Positions 1-6,807 of a stretch of DNA of 10,438 nucleotides are shown here, one piece after another. Source of the stretch: Elusimicrobiota bacterium (GTDB lineage: Bacteria; Elusimicrobiota; Elusimicrobia; UBA1565; UBA9628); NCBI GenBank assembly GCA_016194625.1, contig JACQBB010000094.1, positions 1 through 10,438 of the forward strand. The letters run 5' to 3'. Position 1 is the first letter of the stretch. Every line of letters starts with the position of its first letter. A program made the translations under genes and the position numbers. The notes beneath the pieces are model-generated. The model did not search any database. It was not told the DNA's origin and was given only the letters and a program-made list of their open reading frames with translations.

Positions 1-2
1 AG

Positions 3-590
3 CCCGACGCGGCGACGGCGGCGGGAGTGACGGGCAAGTTCGCGGTGAACCCGCAGGTGCGCCTGGGCGGCGCGATCAGCCCGTTCAACTGGTGGCACCT
101 GGTCTCCGACGTGGACCTGACCAACAACATCACCCCGGTGGACGGCGTTAAGAGCCGCCAGTTCGGCCTCGGCACCGAGGTCAACGTGTTCAACCGCACC
201 TGGATCAACGTCCCGCTGCGCTTCGGCATCGCGCGCAACCTGGCCAACACCGGCTCGGGCACGATGCTCACCGGCGGCGCCGGCCTCAACTTCCTGCACT
301 TCATGGTGGACGCCTCGGCGCAGGTCAGCCCGAAGCGCATCCAGACGCAGTCGCAGGGCAAGAGCGAGAAGATCCCGGCCGAGCTCGCCGCCGGAGTCCA
401 GTTGAGCCTGCTGTTCGGCGGCAGCGACGACCGCCCGGGCCAGAAGGAGCCCGACCTGCAGCCGGTGCCGACCCAGCAGCTCCAGCAGCCGGCCGCGCCG
501 GCCCCGGACCAGACCGAGAAGATCAAGGCGGACGCCGAGAAGGCGCACGCCGACCTGGACAAGGAAGCCGCCAAACCCGCCGGGAAGTAA
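3..590 (+). CDS. Outer-membrane beta-barrel protein, TraF_2-like, C-terminal part (5' end outside window)
   Basis: The frame is open to the left edge, so the true start lies outside the window; the GTG at 27 is only the first internal start-like codon. The visible protein alternates polar and hydrophobic residues in amphipathic beta strands with short turns (numbering from the GTG codon: roughly residues 10-35, 43-70, 76-100). One strand ends in LSLLF near residue 130, which looks like the terminal strand of an outer-membrane barrel. The pattern of a DVDLTNN strand, then DGVKSRQFGLGTE, then FGIARNLA and a glycine-rich turn resembles the TraF_2 (conjugal transfer TraF-like) / PorV-type barrel proteins. 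About 57 residues rich in P, Q, A and K follow the barrel, ending in a charged, probably helical tail. No other conjugation gene is present, so a transfer role is not supported; a generic envelope barrel is the safer call. It converges with lptG, 7 bases away. Confidence 0.6.
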   Translation, partial: PDAATAAGVTGKFAVNPQVRLGGAISPFNWWHLVSDVDLTNNITPVDGVKSRQFGLGTEVNVFNRTWINVPLRFGIARNLANTGSGTMLTGGAGLNFLHFMVDASAQVSPKRIQTQSQGKSEKIPAELAAGVQLSLLFGGSDDRPGQKEPDLQPVPTQQLQQPAAPAPDQTEKIKADAEKAHADLDKEAAKPAGK

Positions 591-591
591 G

Positions 592-614
592 GCCGCTCTA
601 CAAATCCCAGCGGC
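592..614. terminator. Weak inverted repeat at convergent gene ends
   Basis: The arms GCCGCT (592-597) and AGCGGC (609-614) are exact reverse complements around an 11-base loop. The repeat lies just after the barrel gene's TAA and covers the lptG stop codon. There is no T-tract on either side. A 6-bp stem is short and could occur by chance in DNA this GC-rich. It is listed mainly because the other two convergent junctions also carry inverted repeats. Confidence 0.2.
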
Positions 615-1671
615 GGATCAGGACCAGGGCGGCCGACCCGAACACGGCGTCGGCCGCCCAGCCCGCCGCCCACGGCGGCAGGGTGCCGCCGACGCCCATC
701 GCGCGGGCGATCTCGATGAACCACAGGTAGAGGAACGAGACGCCGAGCGCCGCGCAGAAACTGACCACCTTCGAGGACCGGCGCAGGCGCAGCGCGATGG
801 GGATGCCGAGCGCGCAGATCACCACGTTGGCGAAAGGATACGCGAGCTTGGCCTGAGCGGCGACCTCGTATTCGCGGGGCGAGCCGCCGAAGCGGCCGAC
901 GCGGCGCGCGTAACGGCGGACCTCGCGGAAGGTCAGCTCGTCGGGGTTCATCGCCCGGGGGATCAGGTCGAGCGGCGCGGCGTCCAGCTCGGAGACCATC
1001 GAATCGAAGGGCTTCTCGACGACGCCGTCGGGACCGAACGTGCGCTCCACGCCGTCGCGGAAGACCCAGCGCCGGATCCCGGGCTCCCAGACCGCCGACG
1101 TCGCGTCGAGCTGGGAGGTGATGCCGCGGGGTCCCATCCGCTCGAGAGTCGGACGGTCCATGCGGTTCTCCTTCGGCCGCAGGTACACCGCGCGGACGAA
1201 CCGGTCCTCGCCGCCGGCGAGCGCCACGTCCGGGTATTCCGTCCATTCCCATTCGGGGTGGACGCGCTCGTGCCAGAGACGCTGCGAGCGCGCGAGCGCG
1301 AGGGGCATCACCGTCTCCTGGCCGACGAAGGCCGCGGCGCCGATCGCCATCGAGGTCCACAGGATCGGCAGCCAGAAGCGCCGCGTCTCCAGGCCGCACG
1401 CCTGCGTCGCCAGCCACTCGCCGCTCTGGACGAACCCGCTCATCGCCACCAAGGTCGCGAGGAGGGTCGCCATCGGGATGACGCGGACGGCCCAGTAGGG
1501 AACGGCCAGCCACAGGCACTCCAGGATGACGCCGATCGGCGCCTTCGACTTGATGATGTAGTTCATCTTGTCGAAGGTGTCGCCCAGGAAGATGAGGACC
1601 GCGAACAGGCACAGGCCGTACGCGAACGGCTTCAAGAACCGGCCGATCATGTGACGCGTGAAGATCGTCAT
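598..1671 (-). CDS. lptG: LptF/LptG family lipopolysaccharide export permease (second gene of pair)
   Basis: A 357-residue inner-membrane permease of the YjgP/YjgQ family. In characterised bacteria LptF and LptG form the membrane part of the LptB2FG ABC transporter, which extracts lipopolysaccharide from the inner membrane and passes it to LptC. Hydrophobic segments lie near residues 12-31, 48-78 and 100-120, a soluble beta-rich region spans about 125-265, and a second membrane block covers about 275-352. This is the standard three-plus-three layout with a periplasmic beta-jellyroll between. The SGEWLATQACGL segment (residues 83-94) matches the family's conserved S/E-E-x-x-A-L-R-A-x-G loop. 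The ATG at 1671 was chosen because it forms an ATGA overlap with the lptF stop, indicating translational coupling, and because the residues before it are arginine/glycine-rich antisense-like sequence. No Shine-Dalgarno is visible. The F/G symbols rest on gene order; only a profile search would separate the two paralogues firmly. Confidence 0.85.
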   Translation of the reverse strand: MTIFTRHMIGRFLKPFAYGLCLFAVLIFLGDTFDKMNYIIKSKAPIGVILECLWLAVPYWAVRVIPMATLLATLVAMSGFVQSGEWLATQACGLETRRFWLPILWTSMAIGAAAFVGQETVMPLALARSQRLWHERVHPEWEWTEYPDVALAGGEDRFVRAVYLRPKENRMDRPTLERMGPRGITSQLDATSAVWEPGIRRWVFRDGVERTFGPDGVVEKPFDSMVSELDAAPLDLIPRAMNPDELTFREVRRYARRVGRFGGSPREYEVAAQAKLAYPFANVVICALGIPIALRLRRSSKVVSFCAALGVSFLYLWFIEIARAMGVGGTLPPWAAGWAADAVFGSAALVLIRRWDL

Positions 1672-2750
1672 CGCGCCGCCGCCCGGCGCGTCAGCCACGC
1701 GCCCGCCGAGAGCACCGCCGCGTCCGCCAACCAGGGCGCCCACGACGCGAACGCCTCGTGCCGGCGCCCCAGGCTGATCCCGACGACGAGCAGGCCGTAA
1801 TAGACGAACATCACGCCCAAGCTGGCCACGAAGTCCGCCCCCCGCGCGCGCCGCCGGAAGCCGATGCCGAGAGGCGCCGCGACCCAGAAGAACACGAACG
1901 GAGAGAAGGCCCCGGCCGAGCGAGCGGCGGCCTCGACGACCGACTCCAGGCGCTTGTCGCGCGGGGAGGCGGGATCCGAGGCGCGCGCCCGCAGCTCGCG
2001 CGTGGTCATCTCCTGGAGGTCGGGCTCGCGGGCGTCGGCCGGGGCCAGCAGGGGGACGAACACCCGGTAGCGCTCGAAGCGTCCGGAGGTGTAGCGCGAC
2101 GGCTCCGCGCTCGGAAGCTGGAGCTGGCCGTCCTCGAGCTCCAGCGCCACCCCGCGGCCGGGCTCCAGGCCGATGCGGCCCCGCGCCGCGCTGACGCGGA
2201 CCGGGTCGACCCGGCCCATGCGCACCAGGTACACGCCCTCGAGGGCGCCCGTCGCGCGGTCGGCGCCGCGCGCGTACAGACGCCACGGACCCACCGGCGT
2301 GAACGCGCGCGGCCGGATGTCGATCTGCGCGAGCTTCTGGGAGGCCTCGGTCGTGCGCTTGCGGAAGGAGCGGAACCCCTCCGGACCGGCCTTGTGGTTG
2401 ACGACCAGCAGCATCAGGGAAAGGCCCACCGCCAGCCACAGGAACGGCCGCACGATCTCGTGGTACGAGAAGCCGGCGGCCCGCATCGCCGTGGTCTCCC
2501 CCGAGTCCGCGAGCGAGCCGAGCGTCACCATCGCCGCGACCAGGAAGGCCATCGGCACCGCCAAGCTGGCGAACGACGGCAGCAGGCGCGCGAAGCAGGA
2601 GAGGATCCAGAAGAACGGCAGGCCCTTCATCACGGCCATCGTGAACAGGCGCAGGAACTGGTTCATGAGAAGGACGCCGAGGAACAAGGCGAGGCCCGCC
2701 CCGAAGGTCGGGAGGAAGAGGCGGAGCAGGTAGCGCTGCAGGATGGGCAT
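1668..2750 (-). CDS. lptF: LptF/LptG family lipopolysaccharide export permease (first gene of pair)
   Basis: A 360-residue YjgP/YjgQ-family permease, partner of the downstream gene, with which it shares a 4-base ATGA overlap. Membrane segments lie at about residues 12-36, 48-80 and 100-118. A periplasmic domain of beta-strand character spans about 120-265 (for example WRLYARGADR and VALELEDGQLQL), and the C-terminal membrane block covers about 280-353. The loop DSGETTAMRAAGFS (82-95) is the conserved family loop after the third hydrophobic stretch. The C-terminal block contains PLGIGFRRRARG, typical of the cytoplasmic turn before the fifth helix. Length fits the family (about 350-370). The ATG at 2750 is preceded by GGGAGG three bases upstream, the clearest ribosome-binding site in the window, and by AT-rich promoter elements. 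The partner ATPase LptB and the rest of the Lpt machinery are not in this window. Confidence 0.85.
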   Translation of the reverse strand: MPILQRYLLRLFLPTFGAGLALFLGVLLMNQFLRLFTMAVMKGLPFFWILSCFARLLPSFASLAVPMAFLVAAMVTLGSLADSGETTAMRAAGFSYHEIVRPFLWLAVGLSLMLLVVNHKAGPEGFRSFRKRTTEASQKLAQIDIRPRAFTPVGPWRLYARGADRATGALEGVYLVRMGRVDPVRVSAARGRIGLEPGRGVALELEDGQLQLPSAEPSRYTSGRFERYRVFVPLLAPADAREPDLQEMTTRELRARASDPASPRDKRLESVVEAAARSAGAFSPFVFFWVAAPLGIGFRRRARGADFVASLGVMFVYYGLLVVGISLGRRHEAFASWAPWLADAAVLSAGAWLTRRAAAR

Positions 2751-2772
2751 CGTCCTCCCGATTTTACTTATA
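2751..2772 (-). promoter_or_regulatory. Promoter and ribosome-binding site of lptFG
   Basis: Reading toward lptF, a TATAAG box (2772-2767) and an overlapping alternative TAAAAT (2766-2761) are followed by CGGGAGGACG and the ATG. If TATAAG is used, transcription would begin near 2760 and give a leader of about 10 bases that just includes the GGGAGG site. No recognisable -35 hexamer was seen; that region would fall inside the opposing peptidase gene. Confidence 0.5.
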
Positions 2773-2780
2773 ATCCCGCC
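2759..2780 (+). promoter_or_regulatory. -10 element immediately before the M20 peptidase start
   Basis: A perfect TATAAT (2769-2774) lies six bases before the ATG at 2781, which would place the transcription start at or within a base or two of the start codon. CGATTTTA (2759-2766) precedes it. There is no Shine-Dalgarno and no clear -35 hexamer. The box overlaps the opposing lptF -10 element through the palindrome TTATAA (2768-2773). Confidence 0.6.
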
Positions 2781-4175
2781 ATGGACACCCAGAAAGCCGT
2801 CGACTTCGCCGCCGACCGATACCCCGATTTCCTGGAGGACCTGAAGGTCCTCGCCCGCATCCCCAGCGTCAGCTTCCCGGGCTTCGACCCGAAGGAGGTC
2901 GAGCGCTCCGCCGAGGCCGTCGCCGCGCTGTGCCGCGCCCGCGGGCTCGAGAACGTGGAGATCCTGCGTCTGCCGAACGCCCACCCGTACGTCTACGCCG
3001 ACTGGCTGCACGCCCCGGGCAAGCCGACCTTGCTCCTGTACGCGCACCACGACGTCCAGCCGGCCGGCCGCGAGGAGCTGTGGAAGTCCCCGCCGTTCGA
3101 GCCGACCGAGCGCGACGGACGCTTGTGGGGACGCGGCACCGCCGACGACAAGGCCGGCGCCGTCGCCCACACCTCCGCGATCTTCTCATGGCTCAAGACG
3201 CACGGCTCGCTGCCGGTCAACGTGAAGCTGATCATCGAGGGCGAGGAGGAGTGCGGCTCCGACAACCTGGAGCCGTTCCTGGACAAGTACGCGGCGAAGG
3301 TGATGGCCGACGCGATCGTGCTGACCGACACCGGCAACTACGACCACGAGACCCCGTCGATCACCGTCGCGCTGCGCGGACTGGTCGCGCTCGACGTGAC
3401 CGTGCGCTCGATGGACCACCCGCTGCACTCCGGCATGTGGGGCGGCCCGACGCCGGACCCCGTGCAGGCGCTCGCGAAGATGATCGCCTCGTGCACCGAC
3501 GCGAAGGGACGCATGCTGATCCCCGGCATCTACAAGGACGTGGAGAAGCCCGGCAAGGCCGCCGAGGCCAGCCTGAAGGTCCTCAAGTACACCGAGAAGA
3601 CCTTCCGCGCGCAGTCCGGCCTGTTCAAGGGCACCAAGCTGATGGTCGCCCCGAAGGACCTGCTGCGCTCGAACTGGTACTGGCCGGCCTACTCGGTCAA
3701 CGCGGTCCAAGCCTCGACGAAGAAGGACTGCGCGAACATCATCAACGACCAGGCGTGGTGCCACATGGGCATCCGGCTGGTTCCCGGGATGGACGCCAAG
3801 AAGTCGCTGGAGGCGCTCAAGAAGCACCTCCTCAAGAACGCCCCGTGGGGCGTCAAGGTGGAGTTCTCCGGCGAGTCCGCCAGCCCCGCGTGGACGACCG
3901 ACACCGACGCCCCCGCCTTCGCCGCCGCCCGCCGCGCGCTGGAGAAGGGCTACGGGCGCAAGTCCGTGGACATGGGCTGCGGCGGCTCGATCCCGTTCGT
4001 CGGCCCGTTCGCGAAGGCTCTGAAGGGCGCCCCGGCGCTGATGATCGGCGTCGAGGACCCGCTGTCGAACCCGCACTCCGAGAACGAGAGCCTGCACCTG
4101 GGCATGTTCAAGAAGGCGATCGCCTCGGCGATCCACCTCTACGACGAGGTGTCGCGCCTGGAGCGCGTGAGGTAG
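2781..4175 (+). CDS. M20-family metallopeptidase, carnosinase/CNDP-like dipeptidase
   Basis: A 464-residue dinuclear zinc/manganese-type peptidase of the M20 family (ArgE/DapE/CPG2/CNDP2-type), expected to cleave dipeptides or similar amide substrates in the cytoplasm; no signal peptide is present. The family signature is intact: AHHDVQP gives metal ligand His89 and catalytic-site Asp91; GRGTADDK gives bridging Asp122; IEGEEECGS gives catalytic Glu156 and ligand Glu157; TDTGNY gives ligand Asp183; NPHSENE gives ligand His432. HPLHSGMWGG (around His216) is the lid-domain histidine motif that reaches into the partner active site in dimeric members. The catalytic domain is split by the lid/dimerisation domain, about residues 200-330. 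The ATG at 2781 fits the -10 box directly ahead. The frame stays open far upstream, but across lptF in antisense with low-quality sequence. The substrate cannot be told from sequence; CNDP-like grouping is based on the ERDGRLWGRGTADDK context. Confidence 0.88.
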   Translation: MDTQKAVDFAADRYPDFLEDLKVLARIPSVSFPGFDPKEVERSAEAVAALCRARGLENVEILRLPNAHPYVYADWLHAPGKPTLLLYAHHDVQPAGREELWKSPPFEPTERDGRLWGRGTADDKAGAVAHTSAIFSWLKTHGSLPVNVKLIIEGEEECGSDNLEPFLDKYAAKVMADAIVLTDTGNYDHETPSITVALRGLVALDVTVRSMDHPLHSGMWGGPTPDPVQALAKMIASCTDAKGRMLIPGIYKDVEKPGKAAEASLKVLKYTEKTFRAQSGLFKGTKLMVAPKDLLRSNWYWPAYSVNAVQASTKKDCANIINDQAWCHMGIRLVPGMDAKKSLEALKKHLLKNAPWGVKVEFSGESASPAWTTDTDAPAFAAARRALEKGYGRKSVDMGCGGSIPFVGPFAKALKGAPALMIGVEDPLSNPHSENESLHLGMFKKAIASAIHLYDEVSRLERVR

Positions 4176-4186
4176 GGACGCCGCTC

Positions 4187-4219
4187 GACCGCGCGCCCTC
4201 GGCCGCGCGCGGCGCGGTC
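4187..4219. terminator. GC-rich hairpin between convergent genes, candidate bidirectional terminator
   Basis: The 8-base arms GACCGCGC (4187-4194) and GCGCGGTC (4212-4219) are perfectly complementary. The intervening 17 bases are almost all G/C and allow alternative pairings. The hairpin sits between the stop codons of the M20 peptidase and the HtrA protease, and its right arm runs into the protease stop codon. There is no T-tract on either strand, so intrinsic termination is uncertain. Confidence 0.4.
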
Positions 4220-5252
4220 ACTTGATGTCGATGAGCTTGATCGGCTTGCTCAGCGTCTTGTCGCCGCGCAGGATCTTCACCGACACCGTGTCGCCCGGCT
4301 TGTAGCGGTCGAGCGCGTTGTACAGGTCGTCGAAGTCCTTGACCGCGTGGTCGTCGATGCCGACGATGATGTCGCCGATCTGGTAGCGCCCGCCCGGCAG
4401 GCGCCGGCCGCCGCGGACGCCCGCGGCCGCCGCCGGCCCGTCCTTCGCGACCTTGTCCACGACGACCCCGTCCTGCTCGCCGACGACGTAGTACTTCTGC
4501 CCGGGCGTCAGGATCGTGATGCCGATGCCGGGCCGCGCGACCTTGCCGTACTGGATCAGCTGCGGCACGATGCGCTTGATGAAGGAGACCGGCACGGCGA
4601 AGCCCACGCCCGCGCTGGAGCCCGAGCGCGAGTAGATCATCGTGTTCATGCCGATGAGGTCGCCGCTCGAGTCGAGCAGCGGGCCGCCCGAGTTGCCGGG
4701 ATTGATCGCGGCGTCGGTCTGGATCATGTCGCGGATGGTGACGCCGCCGACGCCCTCGACCTGGCGGCCGAGAGCGGACACGATGCCGCGCGTCAGCGTG
4801 TGGTCCAGGCCGAACGGATTGCCGATCGCGAAGGTCTGCTGGCCGACCTGCAGCTTGTCGGACGAGCCGACGCGGATCGGGACCAGCTTGTCGCTGGGCT
4901 CGGCGACCTGCAGGACGGCGATGTCCTTGTTGGGGTCGGCGCCGACGAGCTTCGCCTCGAGCTGAGTCTGGTCGTCGAAGGTGACCAGGAACGCGTCGCC
5001 GCCCTGGACCACGTGGAAGTTCGTGACGATGTGCCCCTTCTTGTCCCAGACGAAGCCGGAGCCCGCCCCCTGCGGGATCGCGTACTCGTCCATCGTCATC
5101 GTGCGGCCGAGCGCGACGTTGGTCACGAACACGACGGACGGGGAGGCCCCGCGGAACACCTTGATCGTGTTCTCCTCCTCGGGCAGGAGAGCGGAGGCGG
5201 GGAGCGCCGCGGCGGCGACGAGCGCGAGGACCAGCGGAAAGAGGGTCTTCAT
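4218..5252 (-). CDS. Secreted HtrA/DegP-like trypsin-fold serine protease with one PDZ domain
   Basis: A 344-residue periplasmic quality-control protease of the HtrA (Deg) family, which degrades or senses misfolded envelope proteins. A signal peptide is clear: MKTLF, a hydrophobic core to about residue 18, and a likely cleavage after Ala-Ser-Ala at 19-21. The trypsin-like domain (about 30-235) has a complete catalytic triad: His80 in TNFHVV, Asp110 in NKDIAVLQV and Ser188 in NPGNSGGPL, with the conserved GSGFVWDKKGHIVTN and AIGNPFGLDHTLTRGIVSA stretches. A single PDZ domain follows (about 240-337; GDIIVGIDDHAVKDFDDLYNAL). Escherichia coli DegP and DegQ have two PDZ domains and DegS one plus a membrane anchor; this protein has one and appears freely secreted. 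The ATG at 5252 lies 6-8 bases after a TAAAAT/TATAAA box, with no Shine-Dalgarno. Confidence 0.9.
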   Translation of the reverse strand: MKTLFPLVLALVAAAALPASALLPEEENTIKVFRGASPSVVFVTNVALGRTMTMDEYAIPQGAGSGFVWDKKGHIVTNFHVVQGGDAFLVTFDDQTQLEAKLVGADPNKDIAVLQVAEPSDKLVPIRVGSSDKLQVGQQTFAIGNPFGLDHTLTRGIVSALGRQVEGVGGVTIRDMIQTDAAINPGNSGGPLLDSSGDLIGMNTMIYSRSGSSAGVGFAVPVSFIKRIVPQLIQYGKVARPGIGITILTPGQKYYVVGEQDGVVVDKVAKDGPAAAAGVRGGRRLPGGRYQIGDIIVGIDDHAVKDFDDLYNALDRYKPGDTVSVKILRGDKTLSKPIKLIDIK

Positions 5253-5266
5253 GACGCGATTTTATA
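5253..5266 (-). promoter_or_regulatory. -10 element immediately before the HtrA protease start
   Basis: TATAAAAT (5266-5259, read on the minus strand) contains both TATAAA and TAAAAT, ending 8 or 6 bases before the ATG at 5252. The intervening CGCGTC is not a Shine-Dalgarno, so a leaderless or nearly leaderless mRNA is predicted. No clear -35 was found. Confidence 0.5.
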
Positions 5267-5278
5267 TCATTTGACCTC
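5263..5278 (+). promoter_or_regulatory. -10 element immediately before the GT39-like glycosyltransferase start
   Basis: TATCAT (5265-5270), one mismatch from TATAAT, lies 8 bases before the GTG at 5279. It is preceded by CGATTTTA (5257-5264), the same flank seen before the M20 gene and close to that of the methyltransferase gene. It shares bases 5265-5266 with the divergent protease -10 box. The TTGACC between the box and the start is in the wrong position to be a -35 for this gene. Confidence 0.45.
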
Positions 5279-6781
5279 GTGACCGCCCCGGCCGCTCCCC
5301 GAGCGAACGCCGTCCCCTCCGCGACCCGCGCCCGGATGCTGGCCGCCGTCTGCGCGCTGTCGCTGCTCGCGCACCTGAAGGGGCTGACCGCGCCCCTGCT
5401 CGACTACCACTTCCACCGCCAGGTCAACACGGCCGCGATCGCGCGCAACTACTGGCGCGAGGGCCGCCCTCTGCTGAAGCCGCGCATCGACTGGGCCGGC
5501 CCCGAGGACCGACTCGCCGCCACCGAGCTCCCGGTCGAGATGTGGCTGCACGGCCGGCTGTGGCCCGTGTTCGGGCTGGGCGCGGCCTGGGGGCGGATCC
5601 TCTCGGTCGTCGCCTCGGCGCTGACGGCGCTGCTGCTCTTCCTGCTGTTCGAGCGCGAGTTCGGGACCGAGGCCGGGTTCTACGGCGCCGCGCTGTTCTG
5701 CGTGATCCCCGTCGAGGTGTATTTCGGCCGCACCGTCCAGCCCGAGGCCGCCGCTCTGCTCGGCTTCGTCGCCTCGCTGTACCTGTGGGACCTCTCGCTC
5801 GCGCCGGAGCGGCCCTTCGCGCCGTGGCTGGGCGCCGTCGCCGCGGCCTCGCTGTCGATCGGCCTGAAGCTGCCGTACGCGCACGCGATCGTCCCGCTGG
5901 CGGGACTGGCCTGGCGCCGCCTCGGGAAGGCGGCCCTGACCGACGCGCGCACCTGGGCCGCGGGCCTGGCCGCGGCCGCGCCGGTCGCGGCCTGGTACCT
6001 CTACGCCAGCCGCGGCGTCTACGTCGTCCCCACGCACCCGGGCGAGTTCGCGACGCTGTTCTACTACGAGCGCACGCTCTATCACCTGAAGTTCCTCGTC
6101 CTGTCGCGGCTGCCCGAGCTCATGGCCACCTACGGCGGCCTCGTCTTCCTGTTCTTCGGCGCGCGCCGCGTCCTCGTCCGGGAGCGGGACGCGTTCTGGA
6201 TCGCGTGGATCGGAGGCTCCTTCGTCCACCTGATCGCGCTCGGCCGCTACGGTCACGTCCACGAGTACACCTGCCTTCCGCTCGCCGCCGGCGTCGCCGG
6301 CTTGATGGGCGAGGGAGCGCGCTCGATGCTCGCTCGCGCGCGAGAGACGCCCGACGCGCGGCGCCCCCGCGCGTACGCCCTCGTCGCCCTGCTGGCGGCC
6401 GCCGTCCCCGTCCACACCGCCCTGCGCATCGGCCACTGGTACCGGCAGGGCTTCGAGTATCTGGCGCGGGCGGGAGAGGCGGCCGCGAAGGTCAGCCGGC
6501 CCGACGACCTGTTCTTCACGAACAGCATGGCCCCGTCGGTCCTGCTGTATCATCTCGACCGGCGCGGCTGGTCCGAGGAGTTCGGATTGTACGACCTGCC
6601 CCGCGTCGAGGCGCTCATCGCCGAGCGCCGCAAGGACGGCGCCCGCTTCGTGGCGTCCGAGAAGAGCGGCCTGTTCGCCGAGCCCGACGGCGCCCTGTGG
6701 AAGGAGCTGCGCGCGAAGGCCCCTCCCGTCTGGGACGACGGGAGGCTCGTCGTGTTCGCGCTCCCTCCGGCGCGGCCCTGA
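5279..6781 (+). CDS. Multi-pass GT39/PMT_2-like (GT-C fold) glycosyltransferase
   Basis: A 500-residue inner-membrane protein with about ten hydrophobic segments (for example 20-37, 103-124, 131-149, 157-172, 182-213, 227-243, 281-294, 305-322, 333-346, 365-382) and a soluble C-terminal tail after about 390. The first periplasmic loop has LLDYHFHRQVNTAAIARNYW (residues 40-59), matching the D-x-H-x-x-R-Q-x-x-T-A-x-x-A-R-N motif of PMT_2/GT39-related enzymes that use polyprenyl-phosphate sugars. TELP (82-85) supplies the second conserved acidic site, and HEYTCLPLAAG (328-338) matches the later H-x-Y-x-x-P motif. These enzymes add sugars to lipids, polysaccharides or proteins on the outer face of the inner membrane; donor and acceptor cannot be inferred. 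The GTG start is chosen because a -10 box sits 8 bases ahead and no Shine-Dalgarno supports the next ATG at 5336. A methyltransferase follows 26 bases downstream on the same strand. Confidence 0.75.
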   Translation: MTAPAAPRANAVPSATRARMLAAVCALSLLAHLKGLTAPLLDYHFHRQVNTAAIARNYWREGRPLLKPRIDWAGPEDRLAATELPVEMWLHGRLWPVFGLGAAWGRILSVVASALTALLLFLLFEREFGTEAGFYGAALFCVIPVEVYFGRTVQPEAAALLGFVASLYLWDLSLAPERPFAPWLGAVAAASLSIGLKLPYAHAIVPLAGLAWRRLGKAALTDARTWAAGLAAAAPVAAWYLYASRGVYVVPTHPGEFATLFYYERTLYHLKFLVLSRLPELMATYGGLVFLFFGARRVLVRERDAFWIAWIGGSFVHLIALGRYGHVHEYTCLPLAAGVAGLMGEGARSMLARARETPDARRPRAYALVALLAAAVPVHTALRIGHWYRQGFEYLARAGEAAAKVSRPDDLFFTNSMAPSVLLYHLDRRGWSEEFGLYDLPRVEALIAERRKDGARFVASEKSGLFAEPDGALWKELRAKAPPVWDDGRLVVFALPPARP

Positions 6782-6784
6782 GCC

Positions 6785-6807
6785 CGATTTCATATAATCG
6801 CCGTCCG
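6785..6807 (+). promoter_or_regulatory. -10 element before the methyltransferase start, inside a 26-base gap
   Basis: CGATTTCA followed by a perfect TATAAT (6793-6798) lies 9 bases before the GTG at 6808 and just after the stop of the glycosyltransferase at 6781. The methyltransferase may therefore have its own promoter although it follows a same-strand gene closely. No Shine-Dalgarno and no -35 hexamer are visible. Confidence 0.55.

Noticed and set aside
3..590. Assignment of the first gene to a conjugation system
   Set aside because: The resemblance is only to a TraF_2-type barrel domain, which is widespread outside conjugation operons, and no other transfer gene is nearby.
1672..2439. A possible 256-residue N-terminal extension of lptG
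   Set aside because: The extension runs inside lptF in another frame, is Arg/Gly/Pro/Ala-rich, and the ATGA overlap gives a convincing internal start matching the family's N-terminus.
1758..2780. A possible 341-residue N-terminal extension of the M20 peptidase
   Set aside because: It is antisense to lptF, of low-complexity shadow composition, and M20 enzymes of this group begin where the ATG at 2781 begins.
2751..3170. A possible N-terminal extension of lptF across the promoter region into the peptidase gene
   Set aside because: It would be antisense to the peptidase's conserved N-terminus, and the GGGAGG-ATG at 2750 gives a normal LptF N-terminus.
5271..5276. TTGACC as a -35 element
   Set aside because: It lies downstream of the -10 box for the plus-strand gene and between that box and the GTG, and no -10 box follows it at 16-18 bases.
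5267..6793. A 500-codon open frame on the minus strand opposite the GT39-like gene
   Set aside because: Its translation is dominated by Arg, Gly, Gln, Asp and Glu with no hydrophobic or domain pattern; long antisense frames are expected in DNA with GC-rich third positions, and the plus-strand frame has clear membrane segments and motifs.
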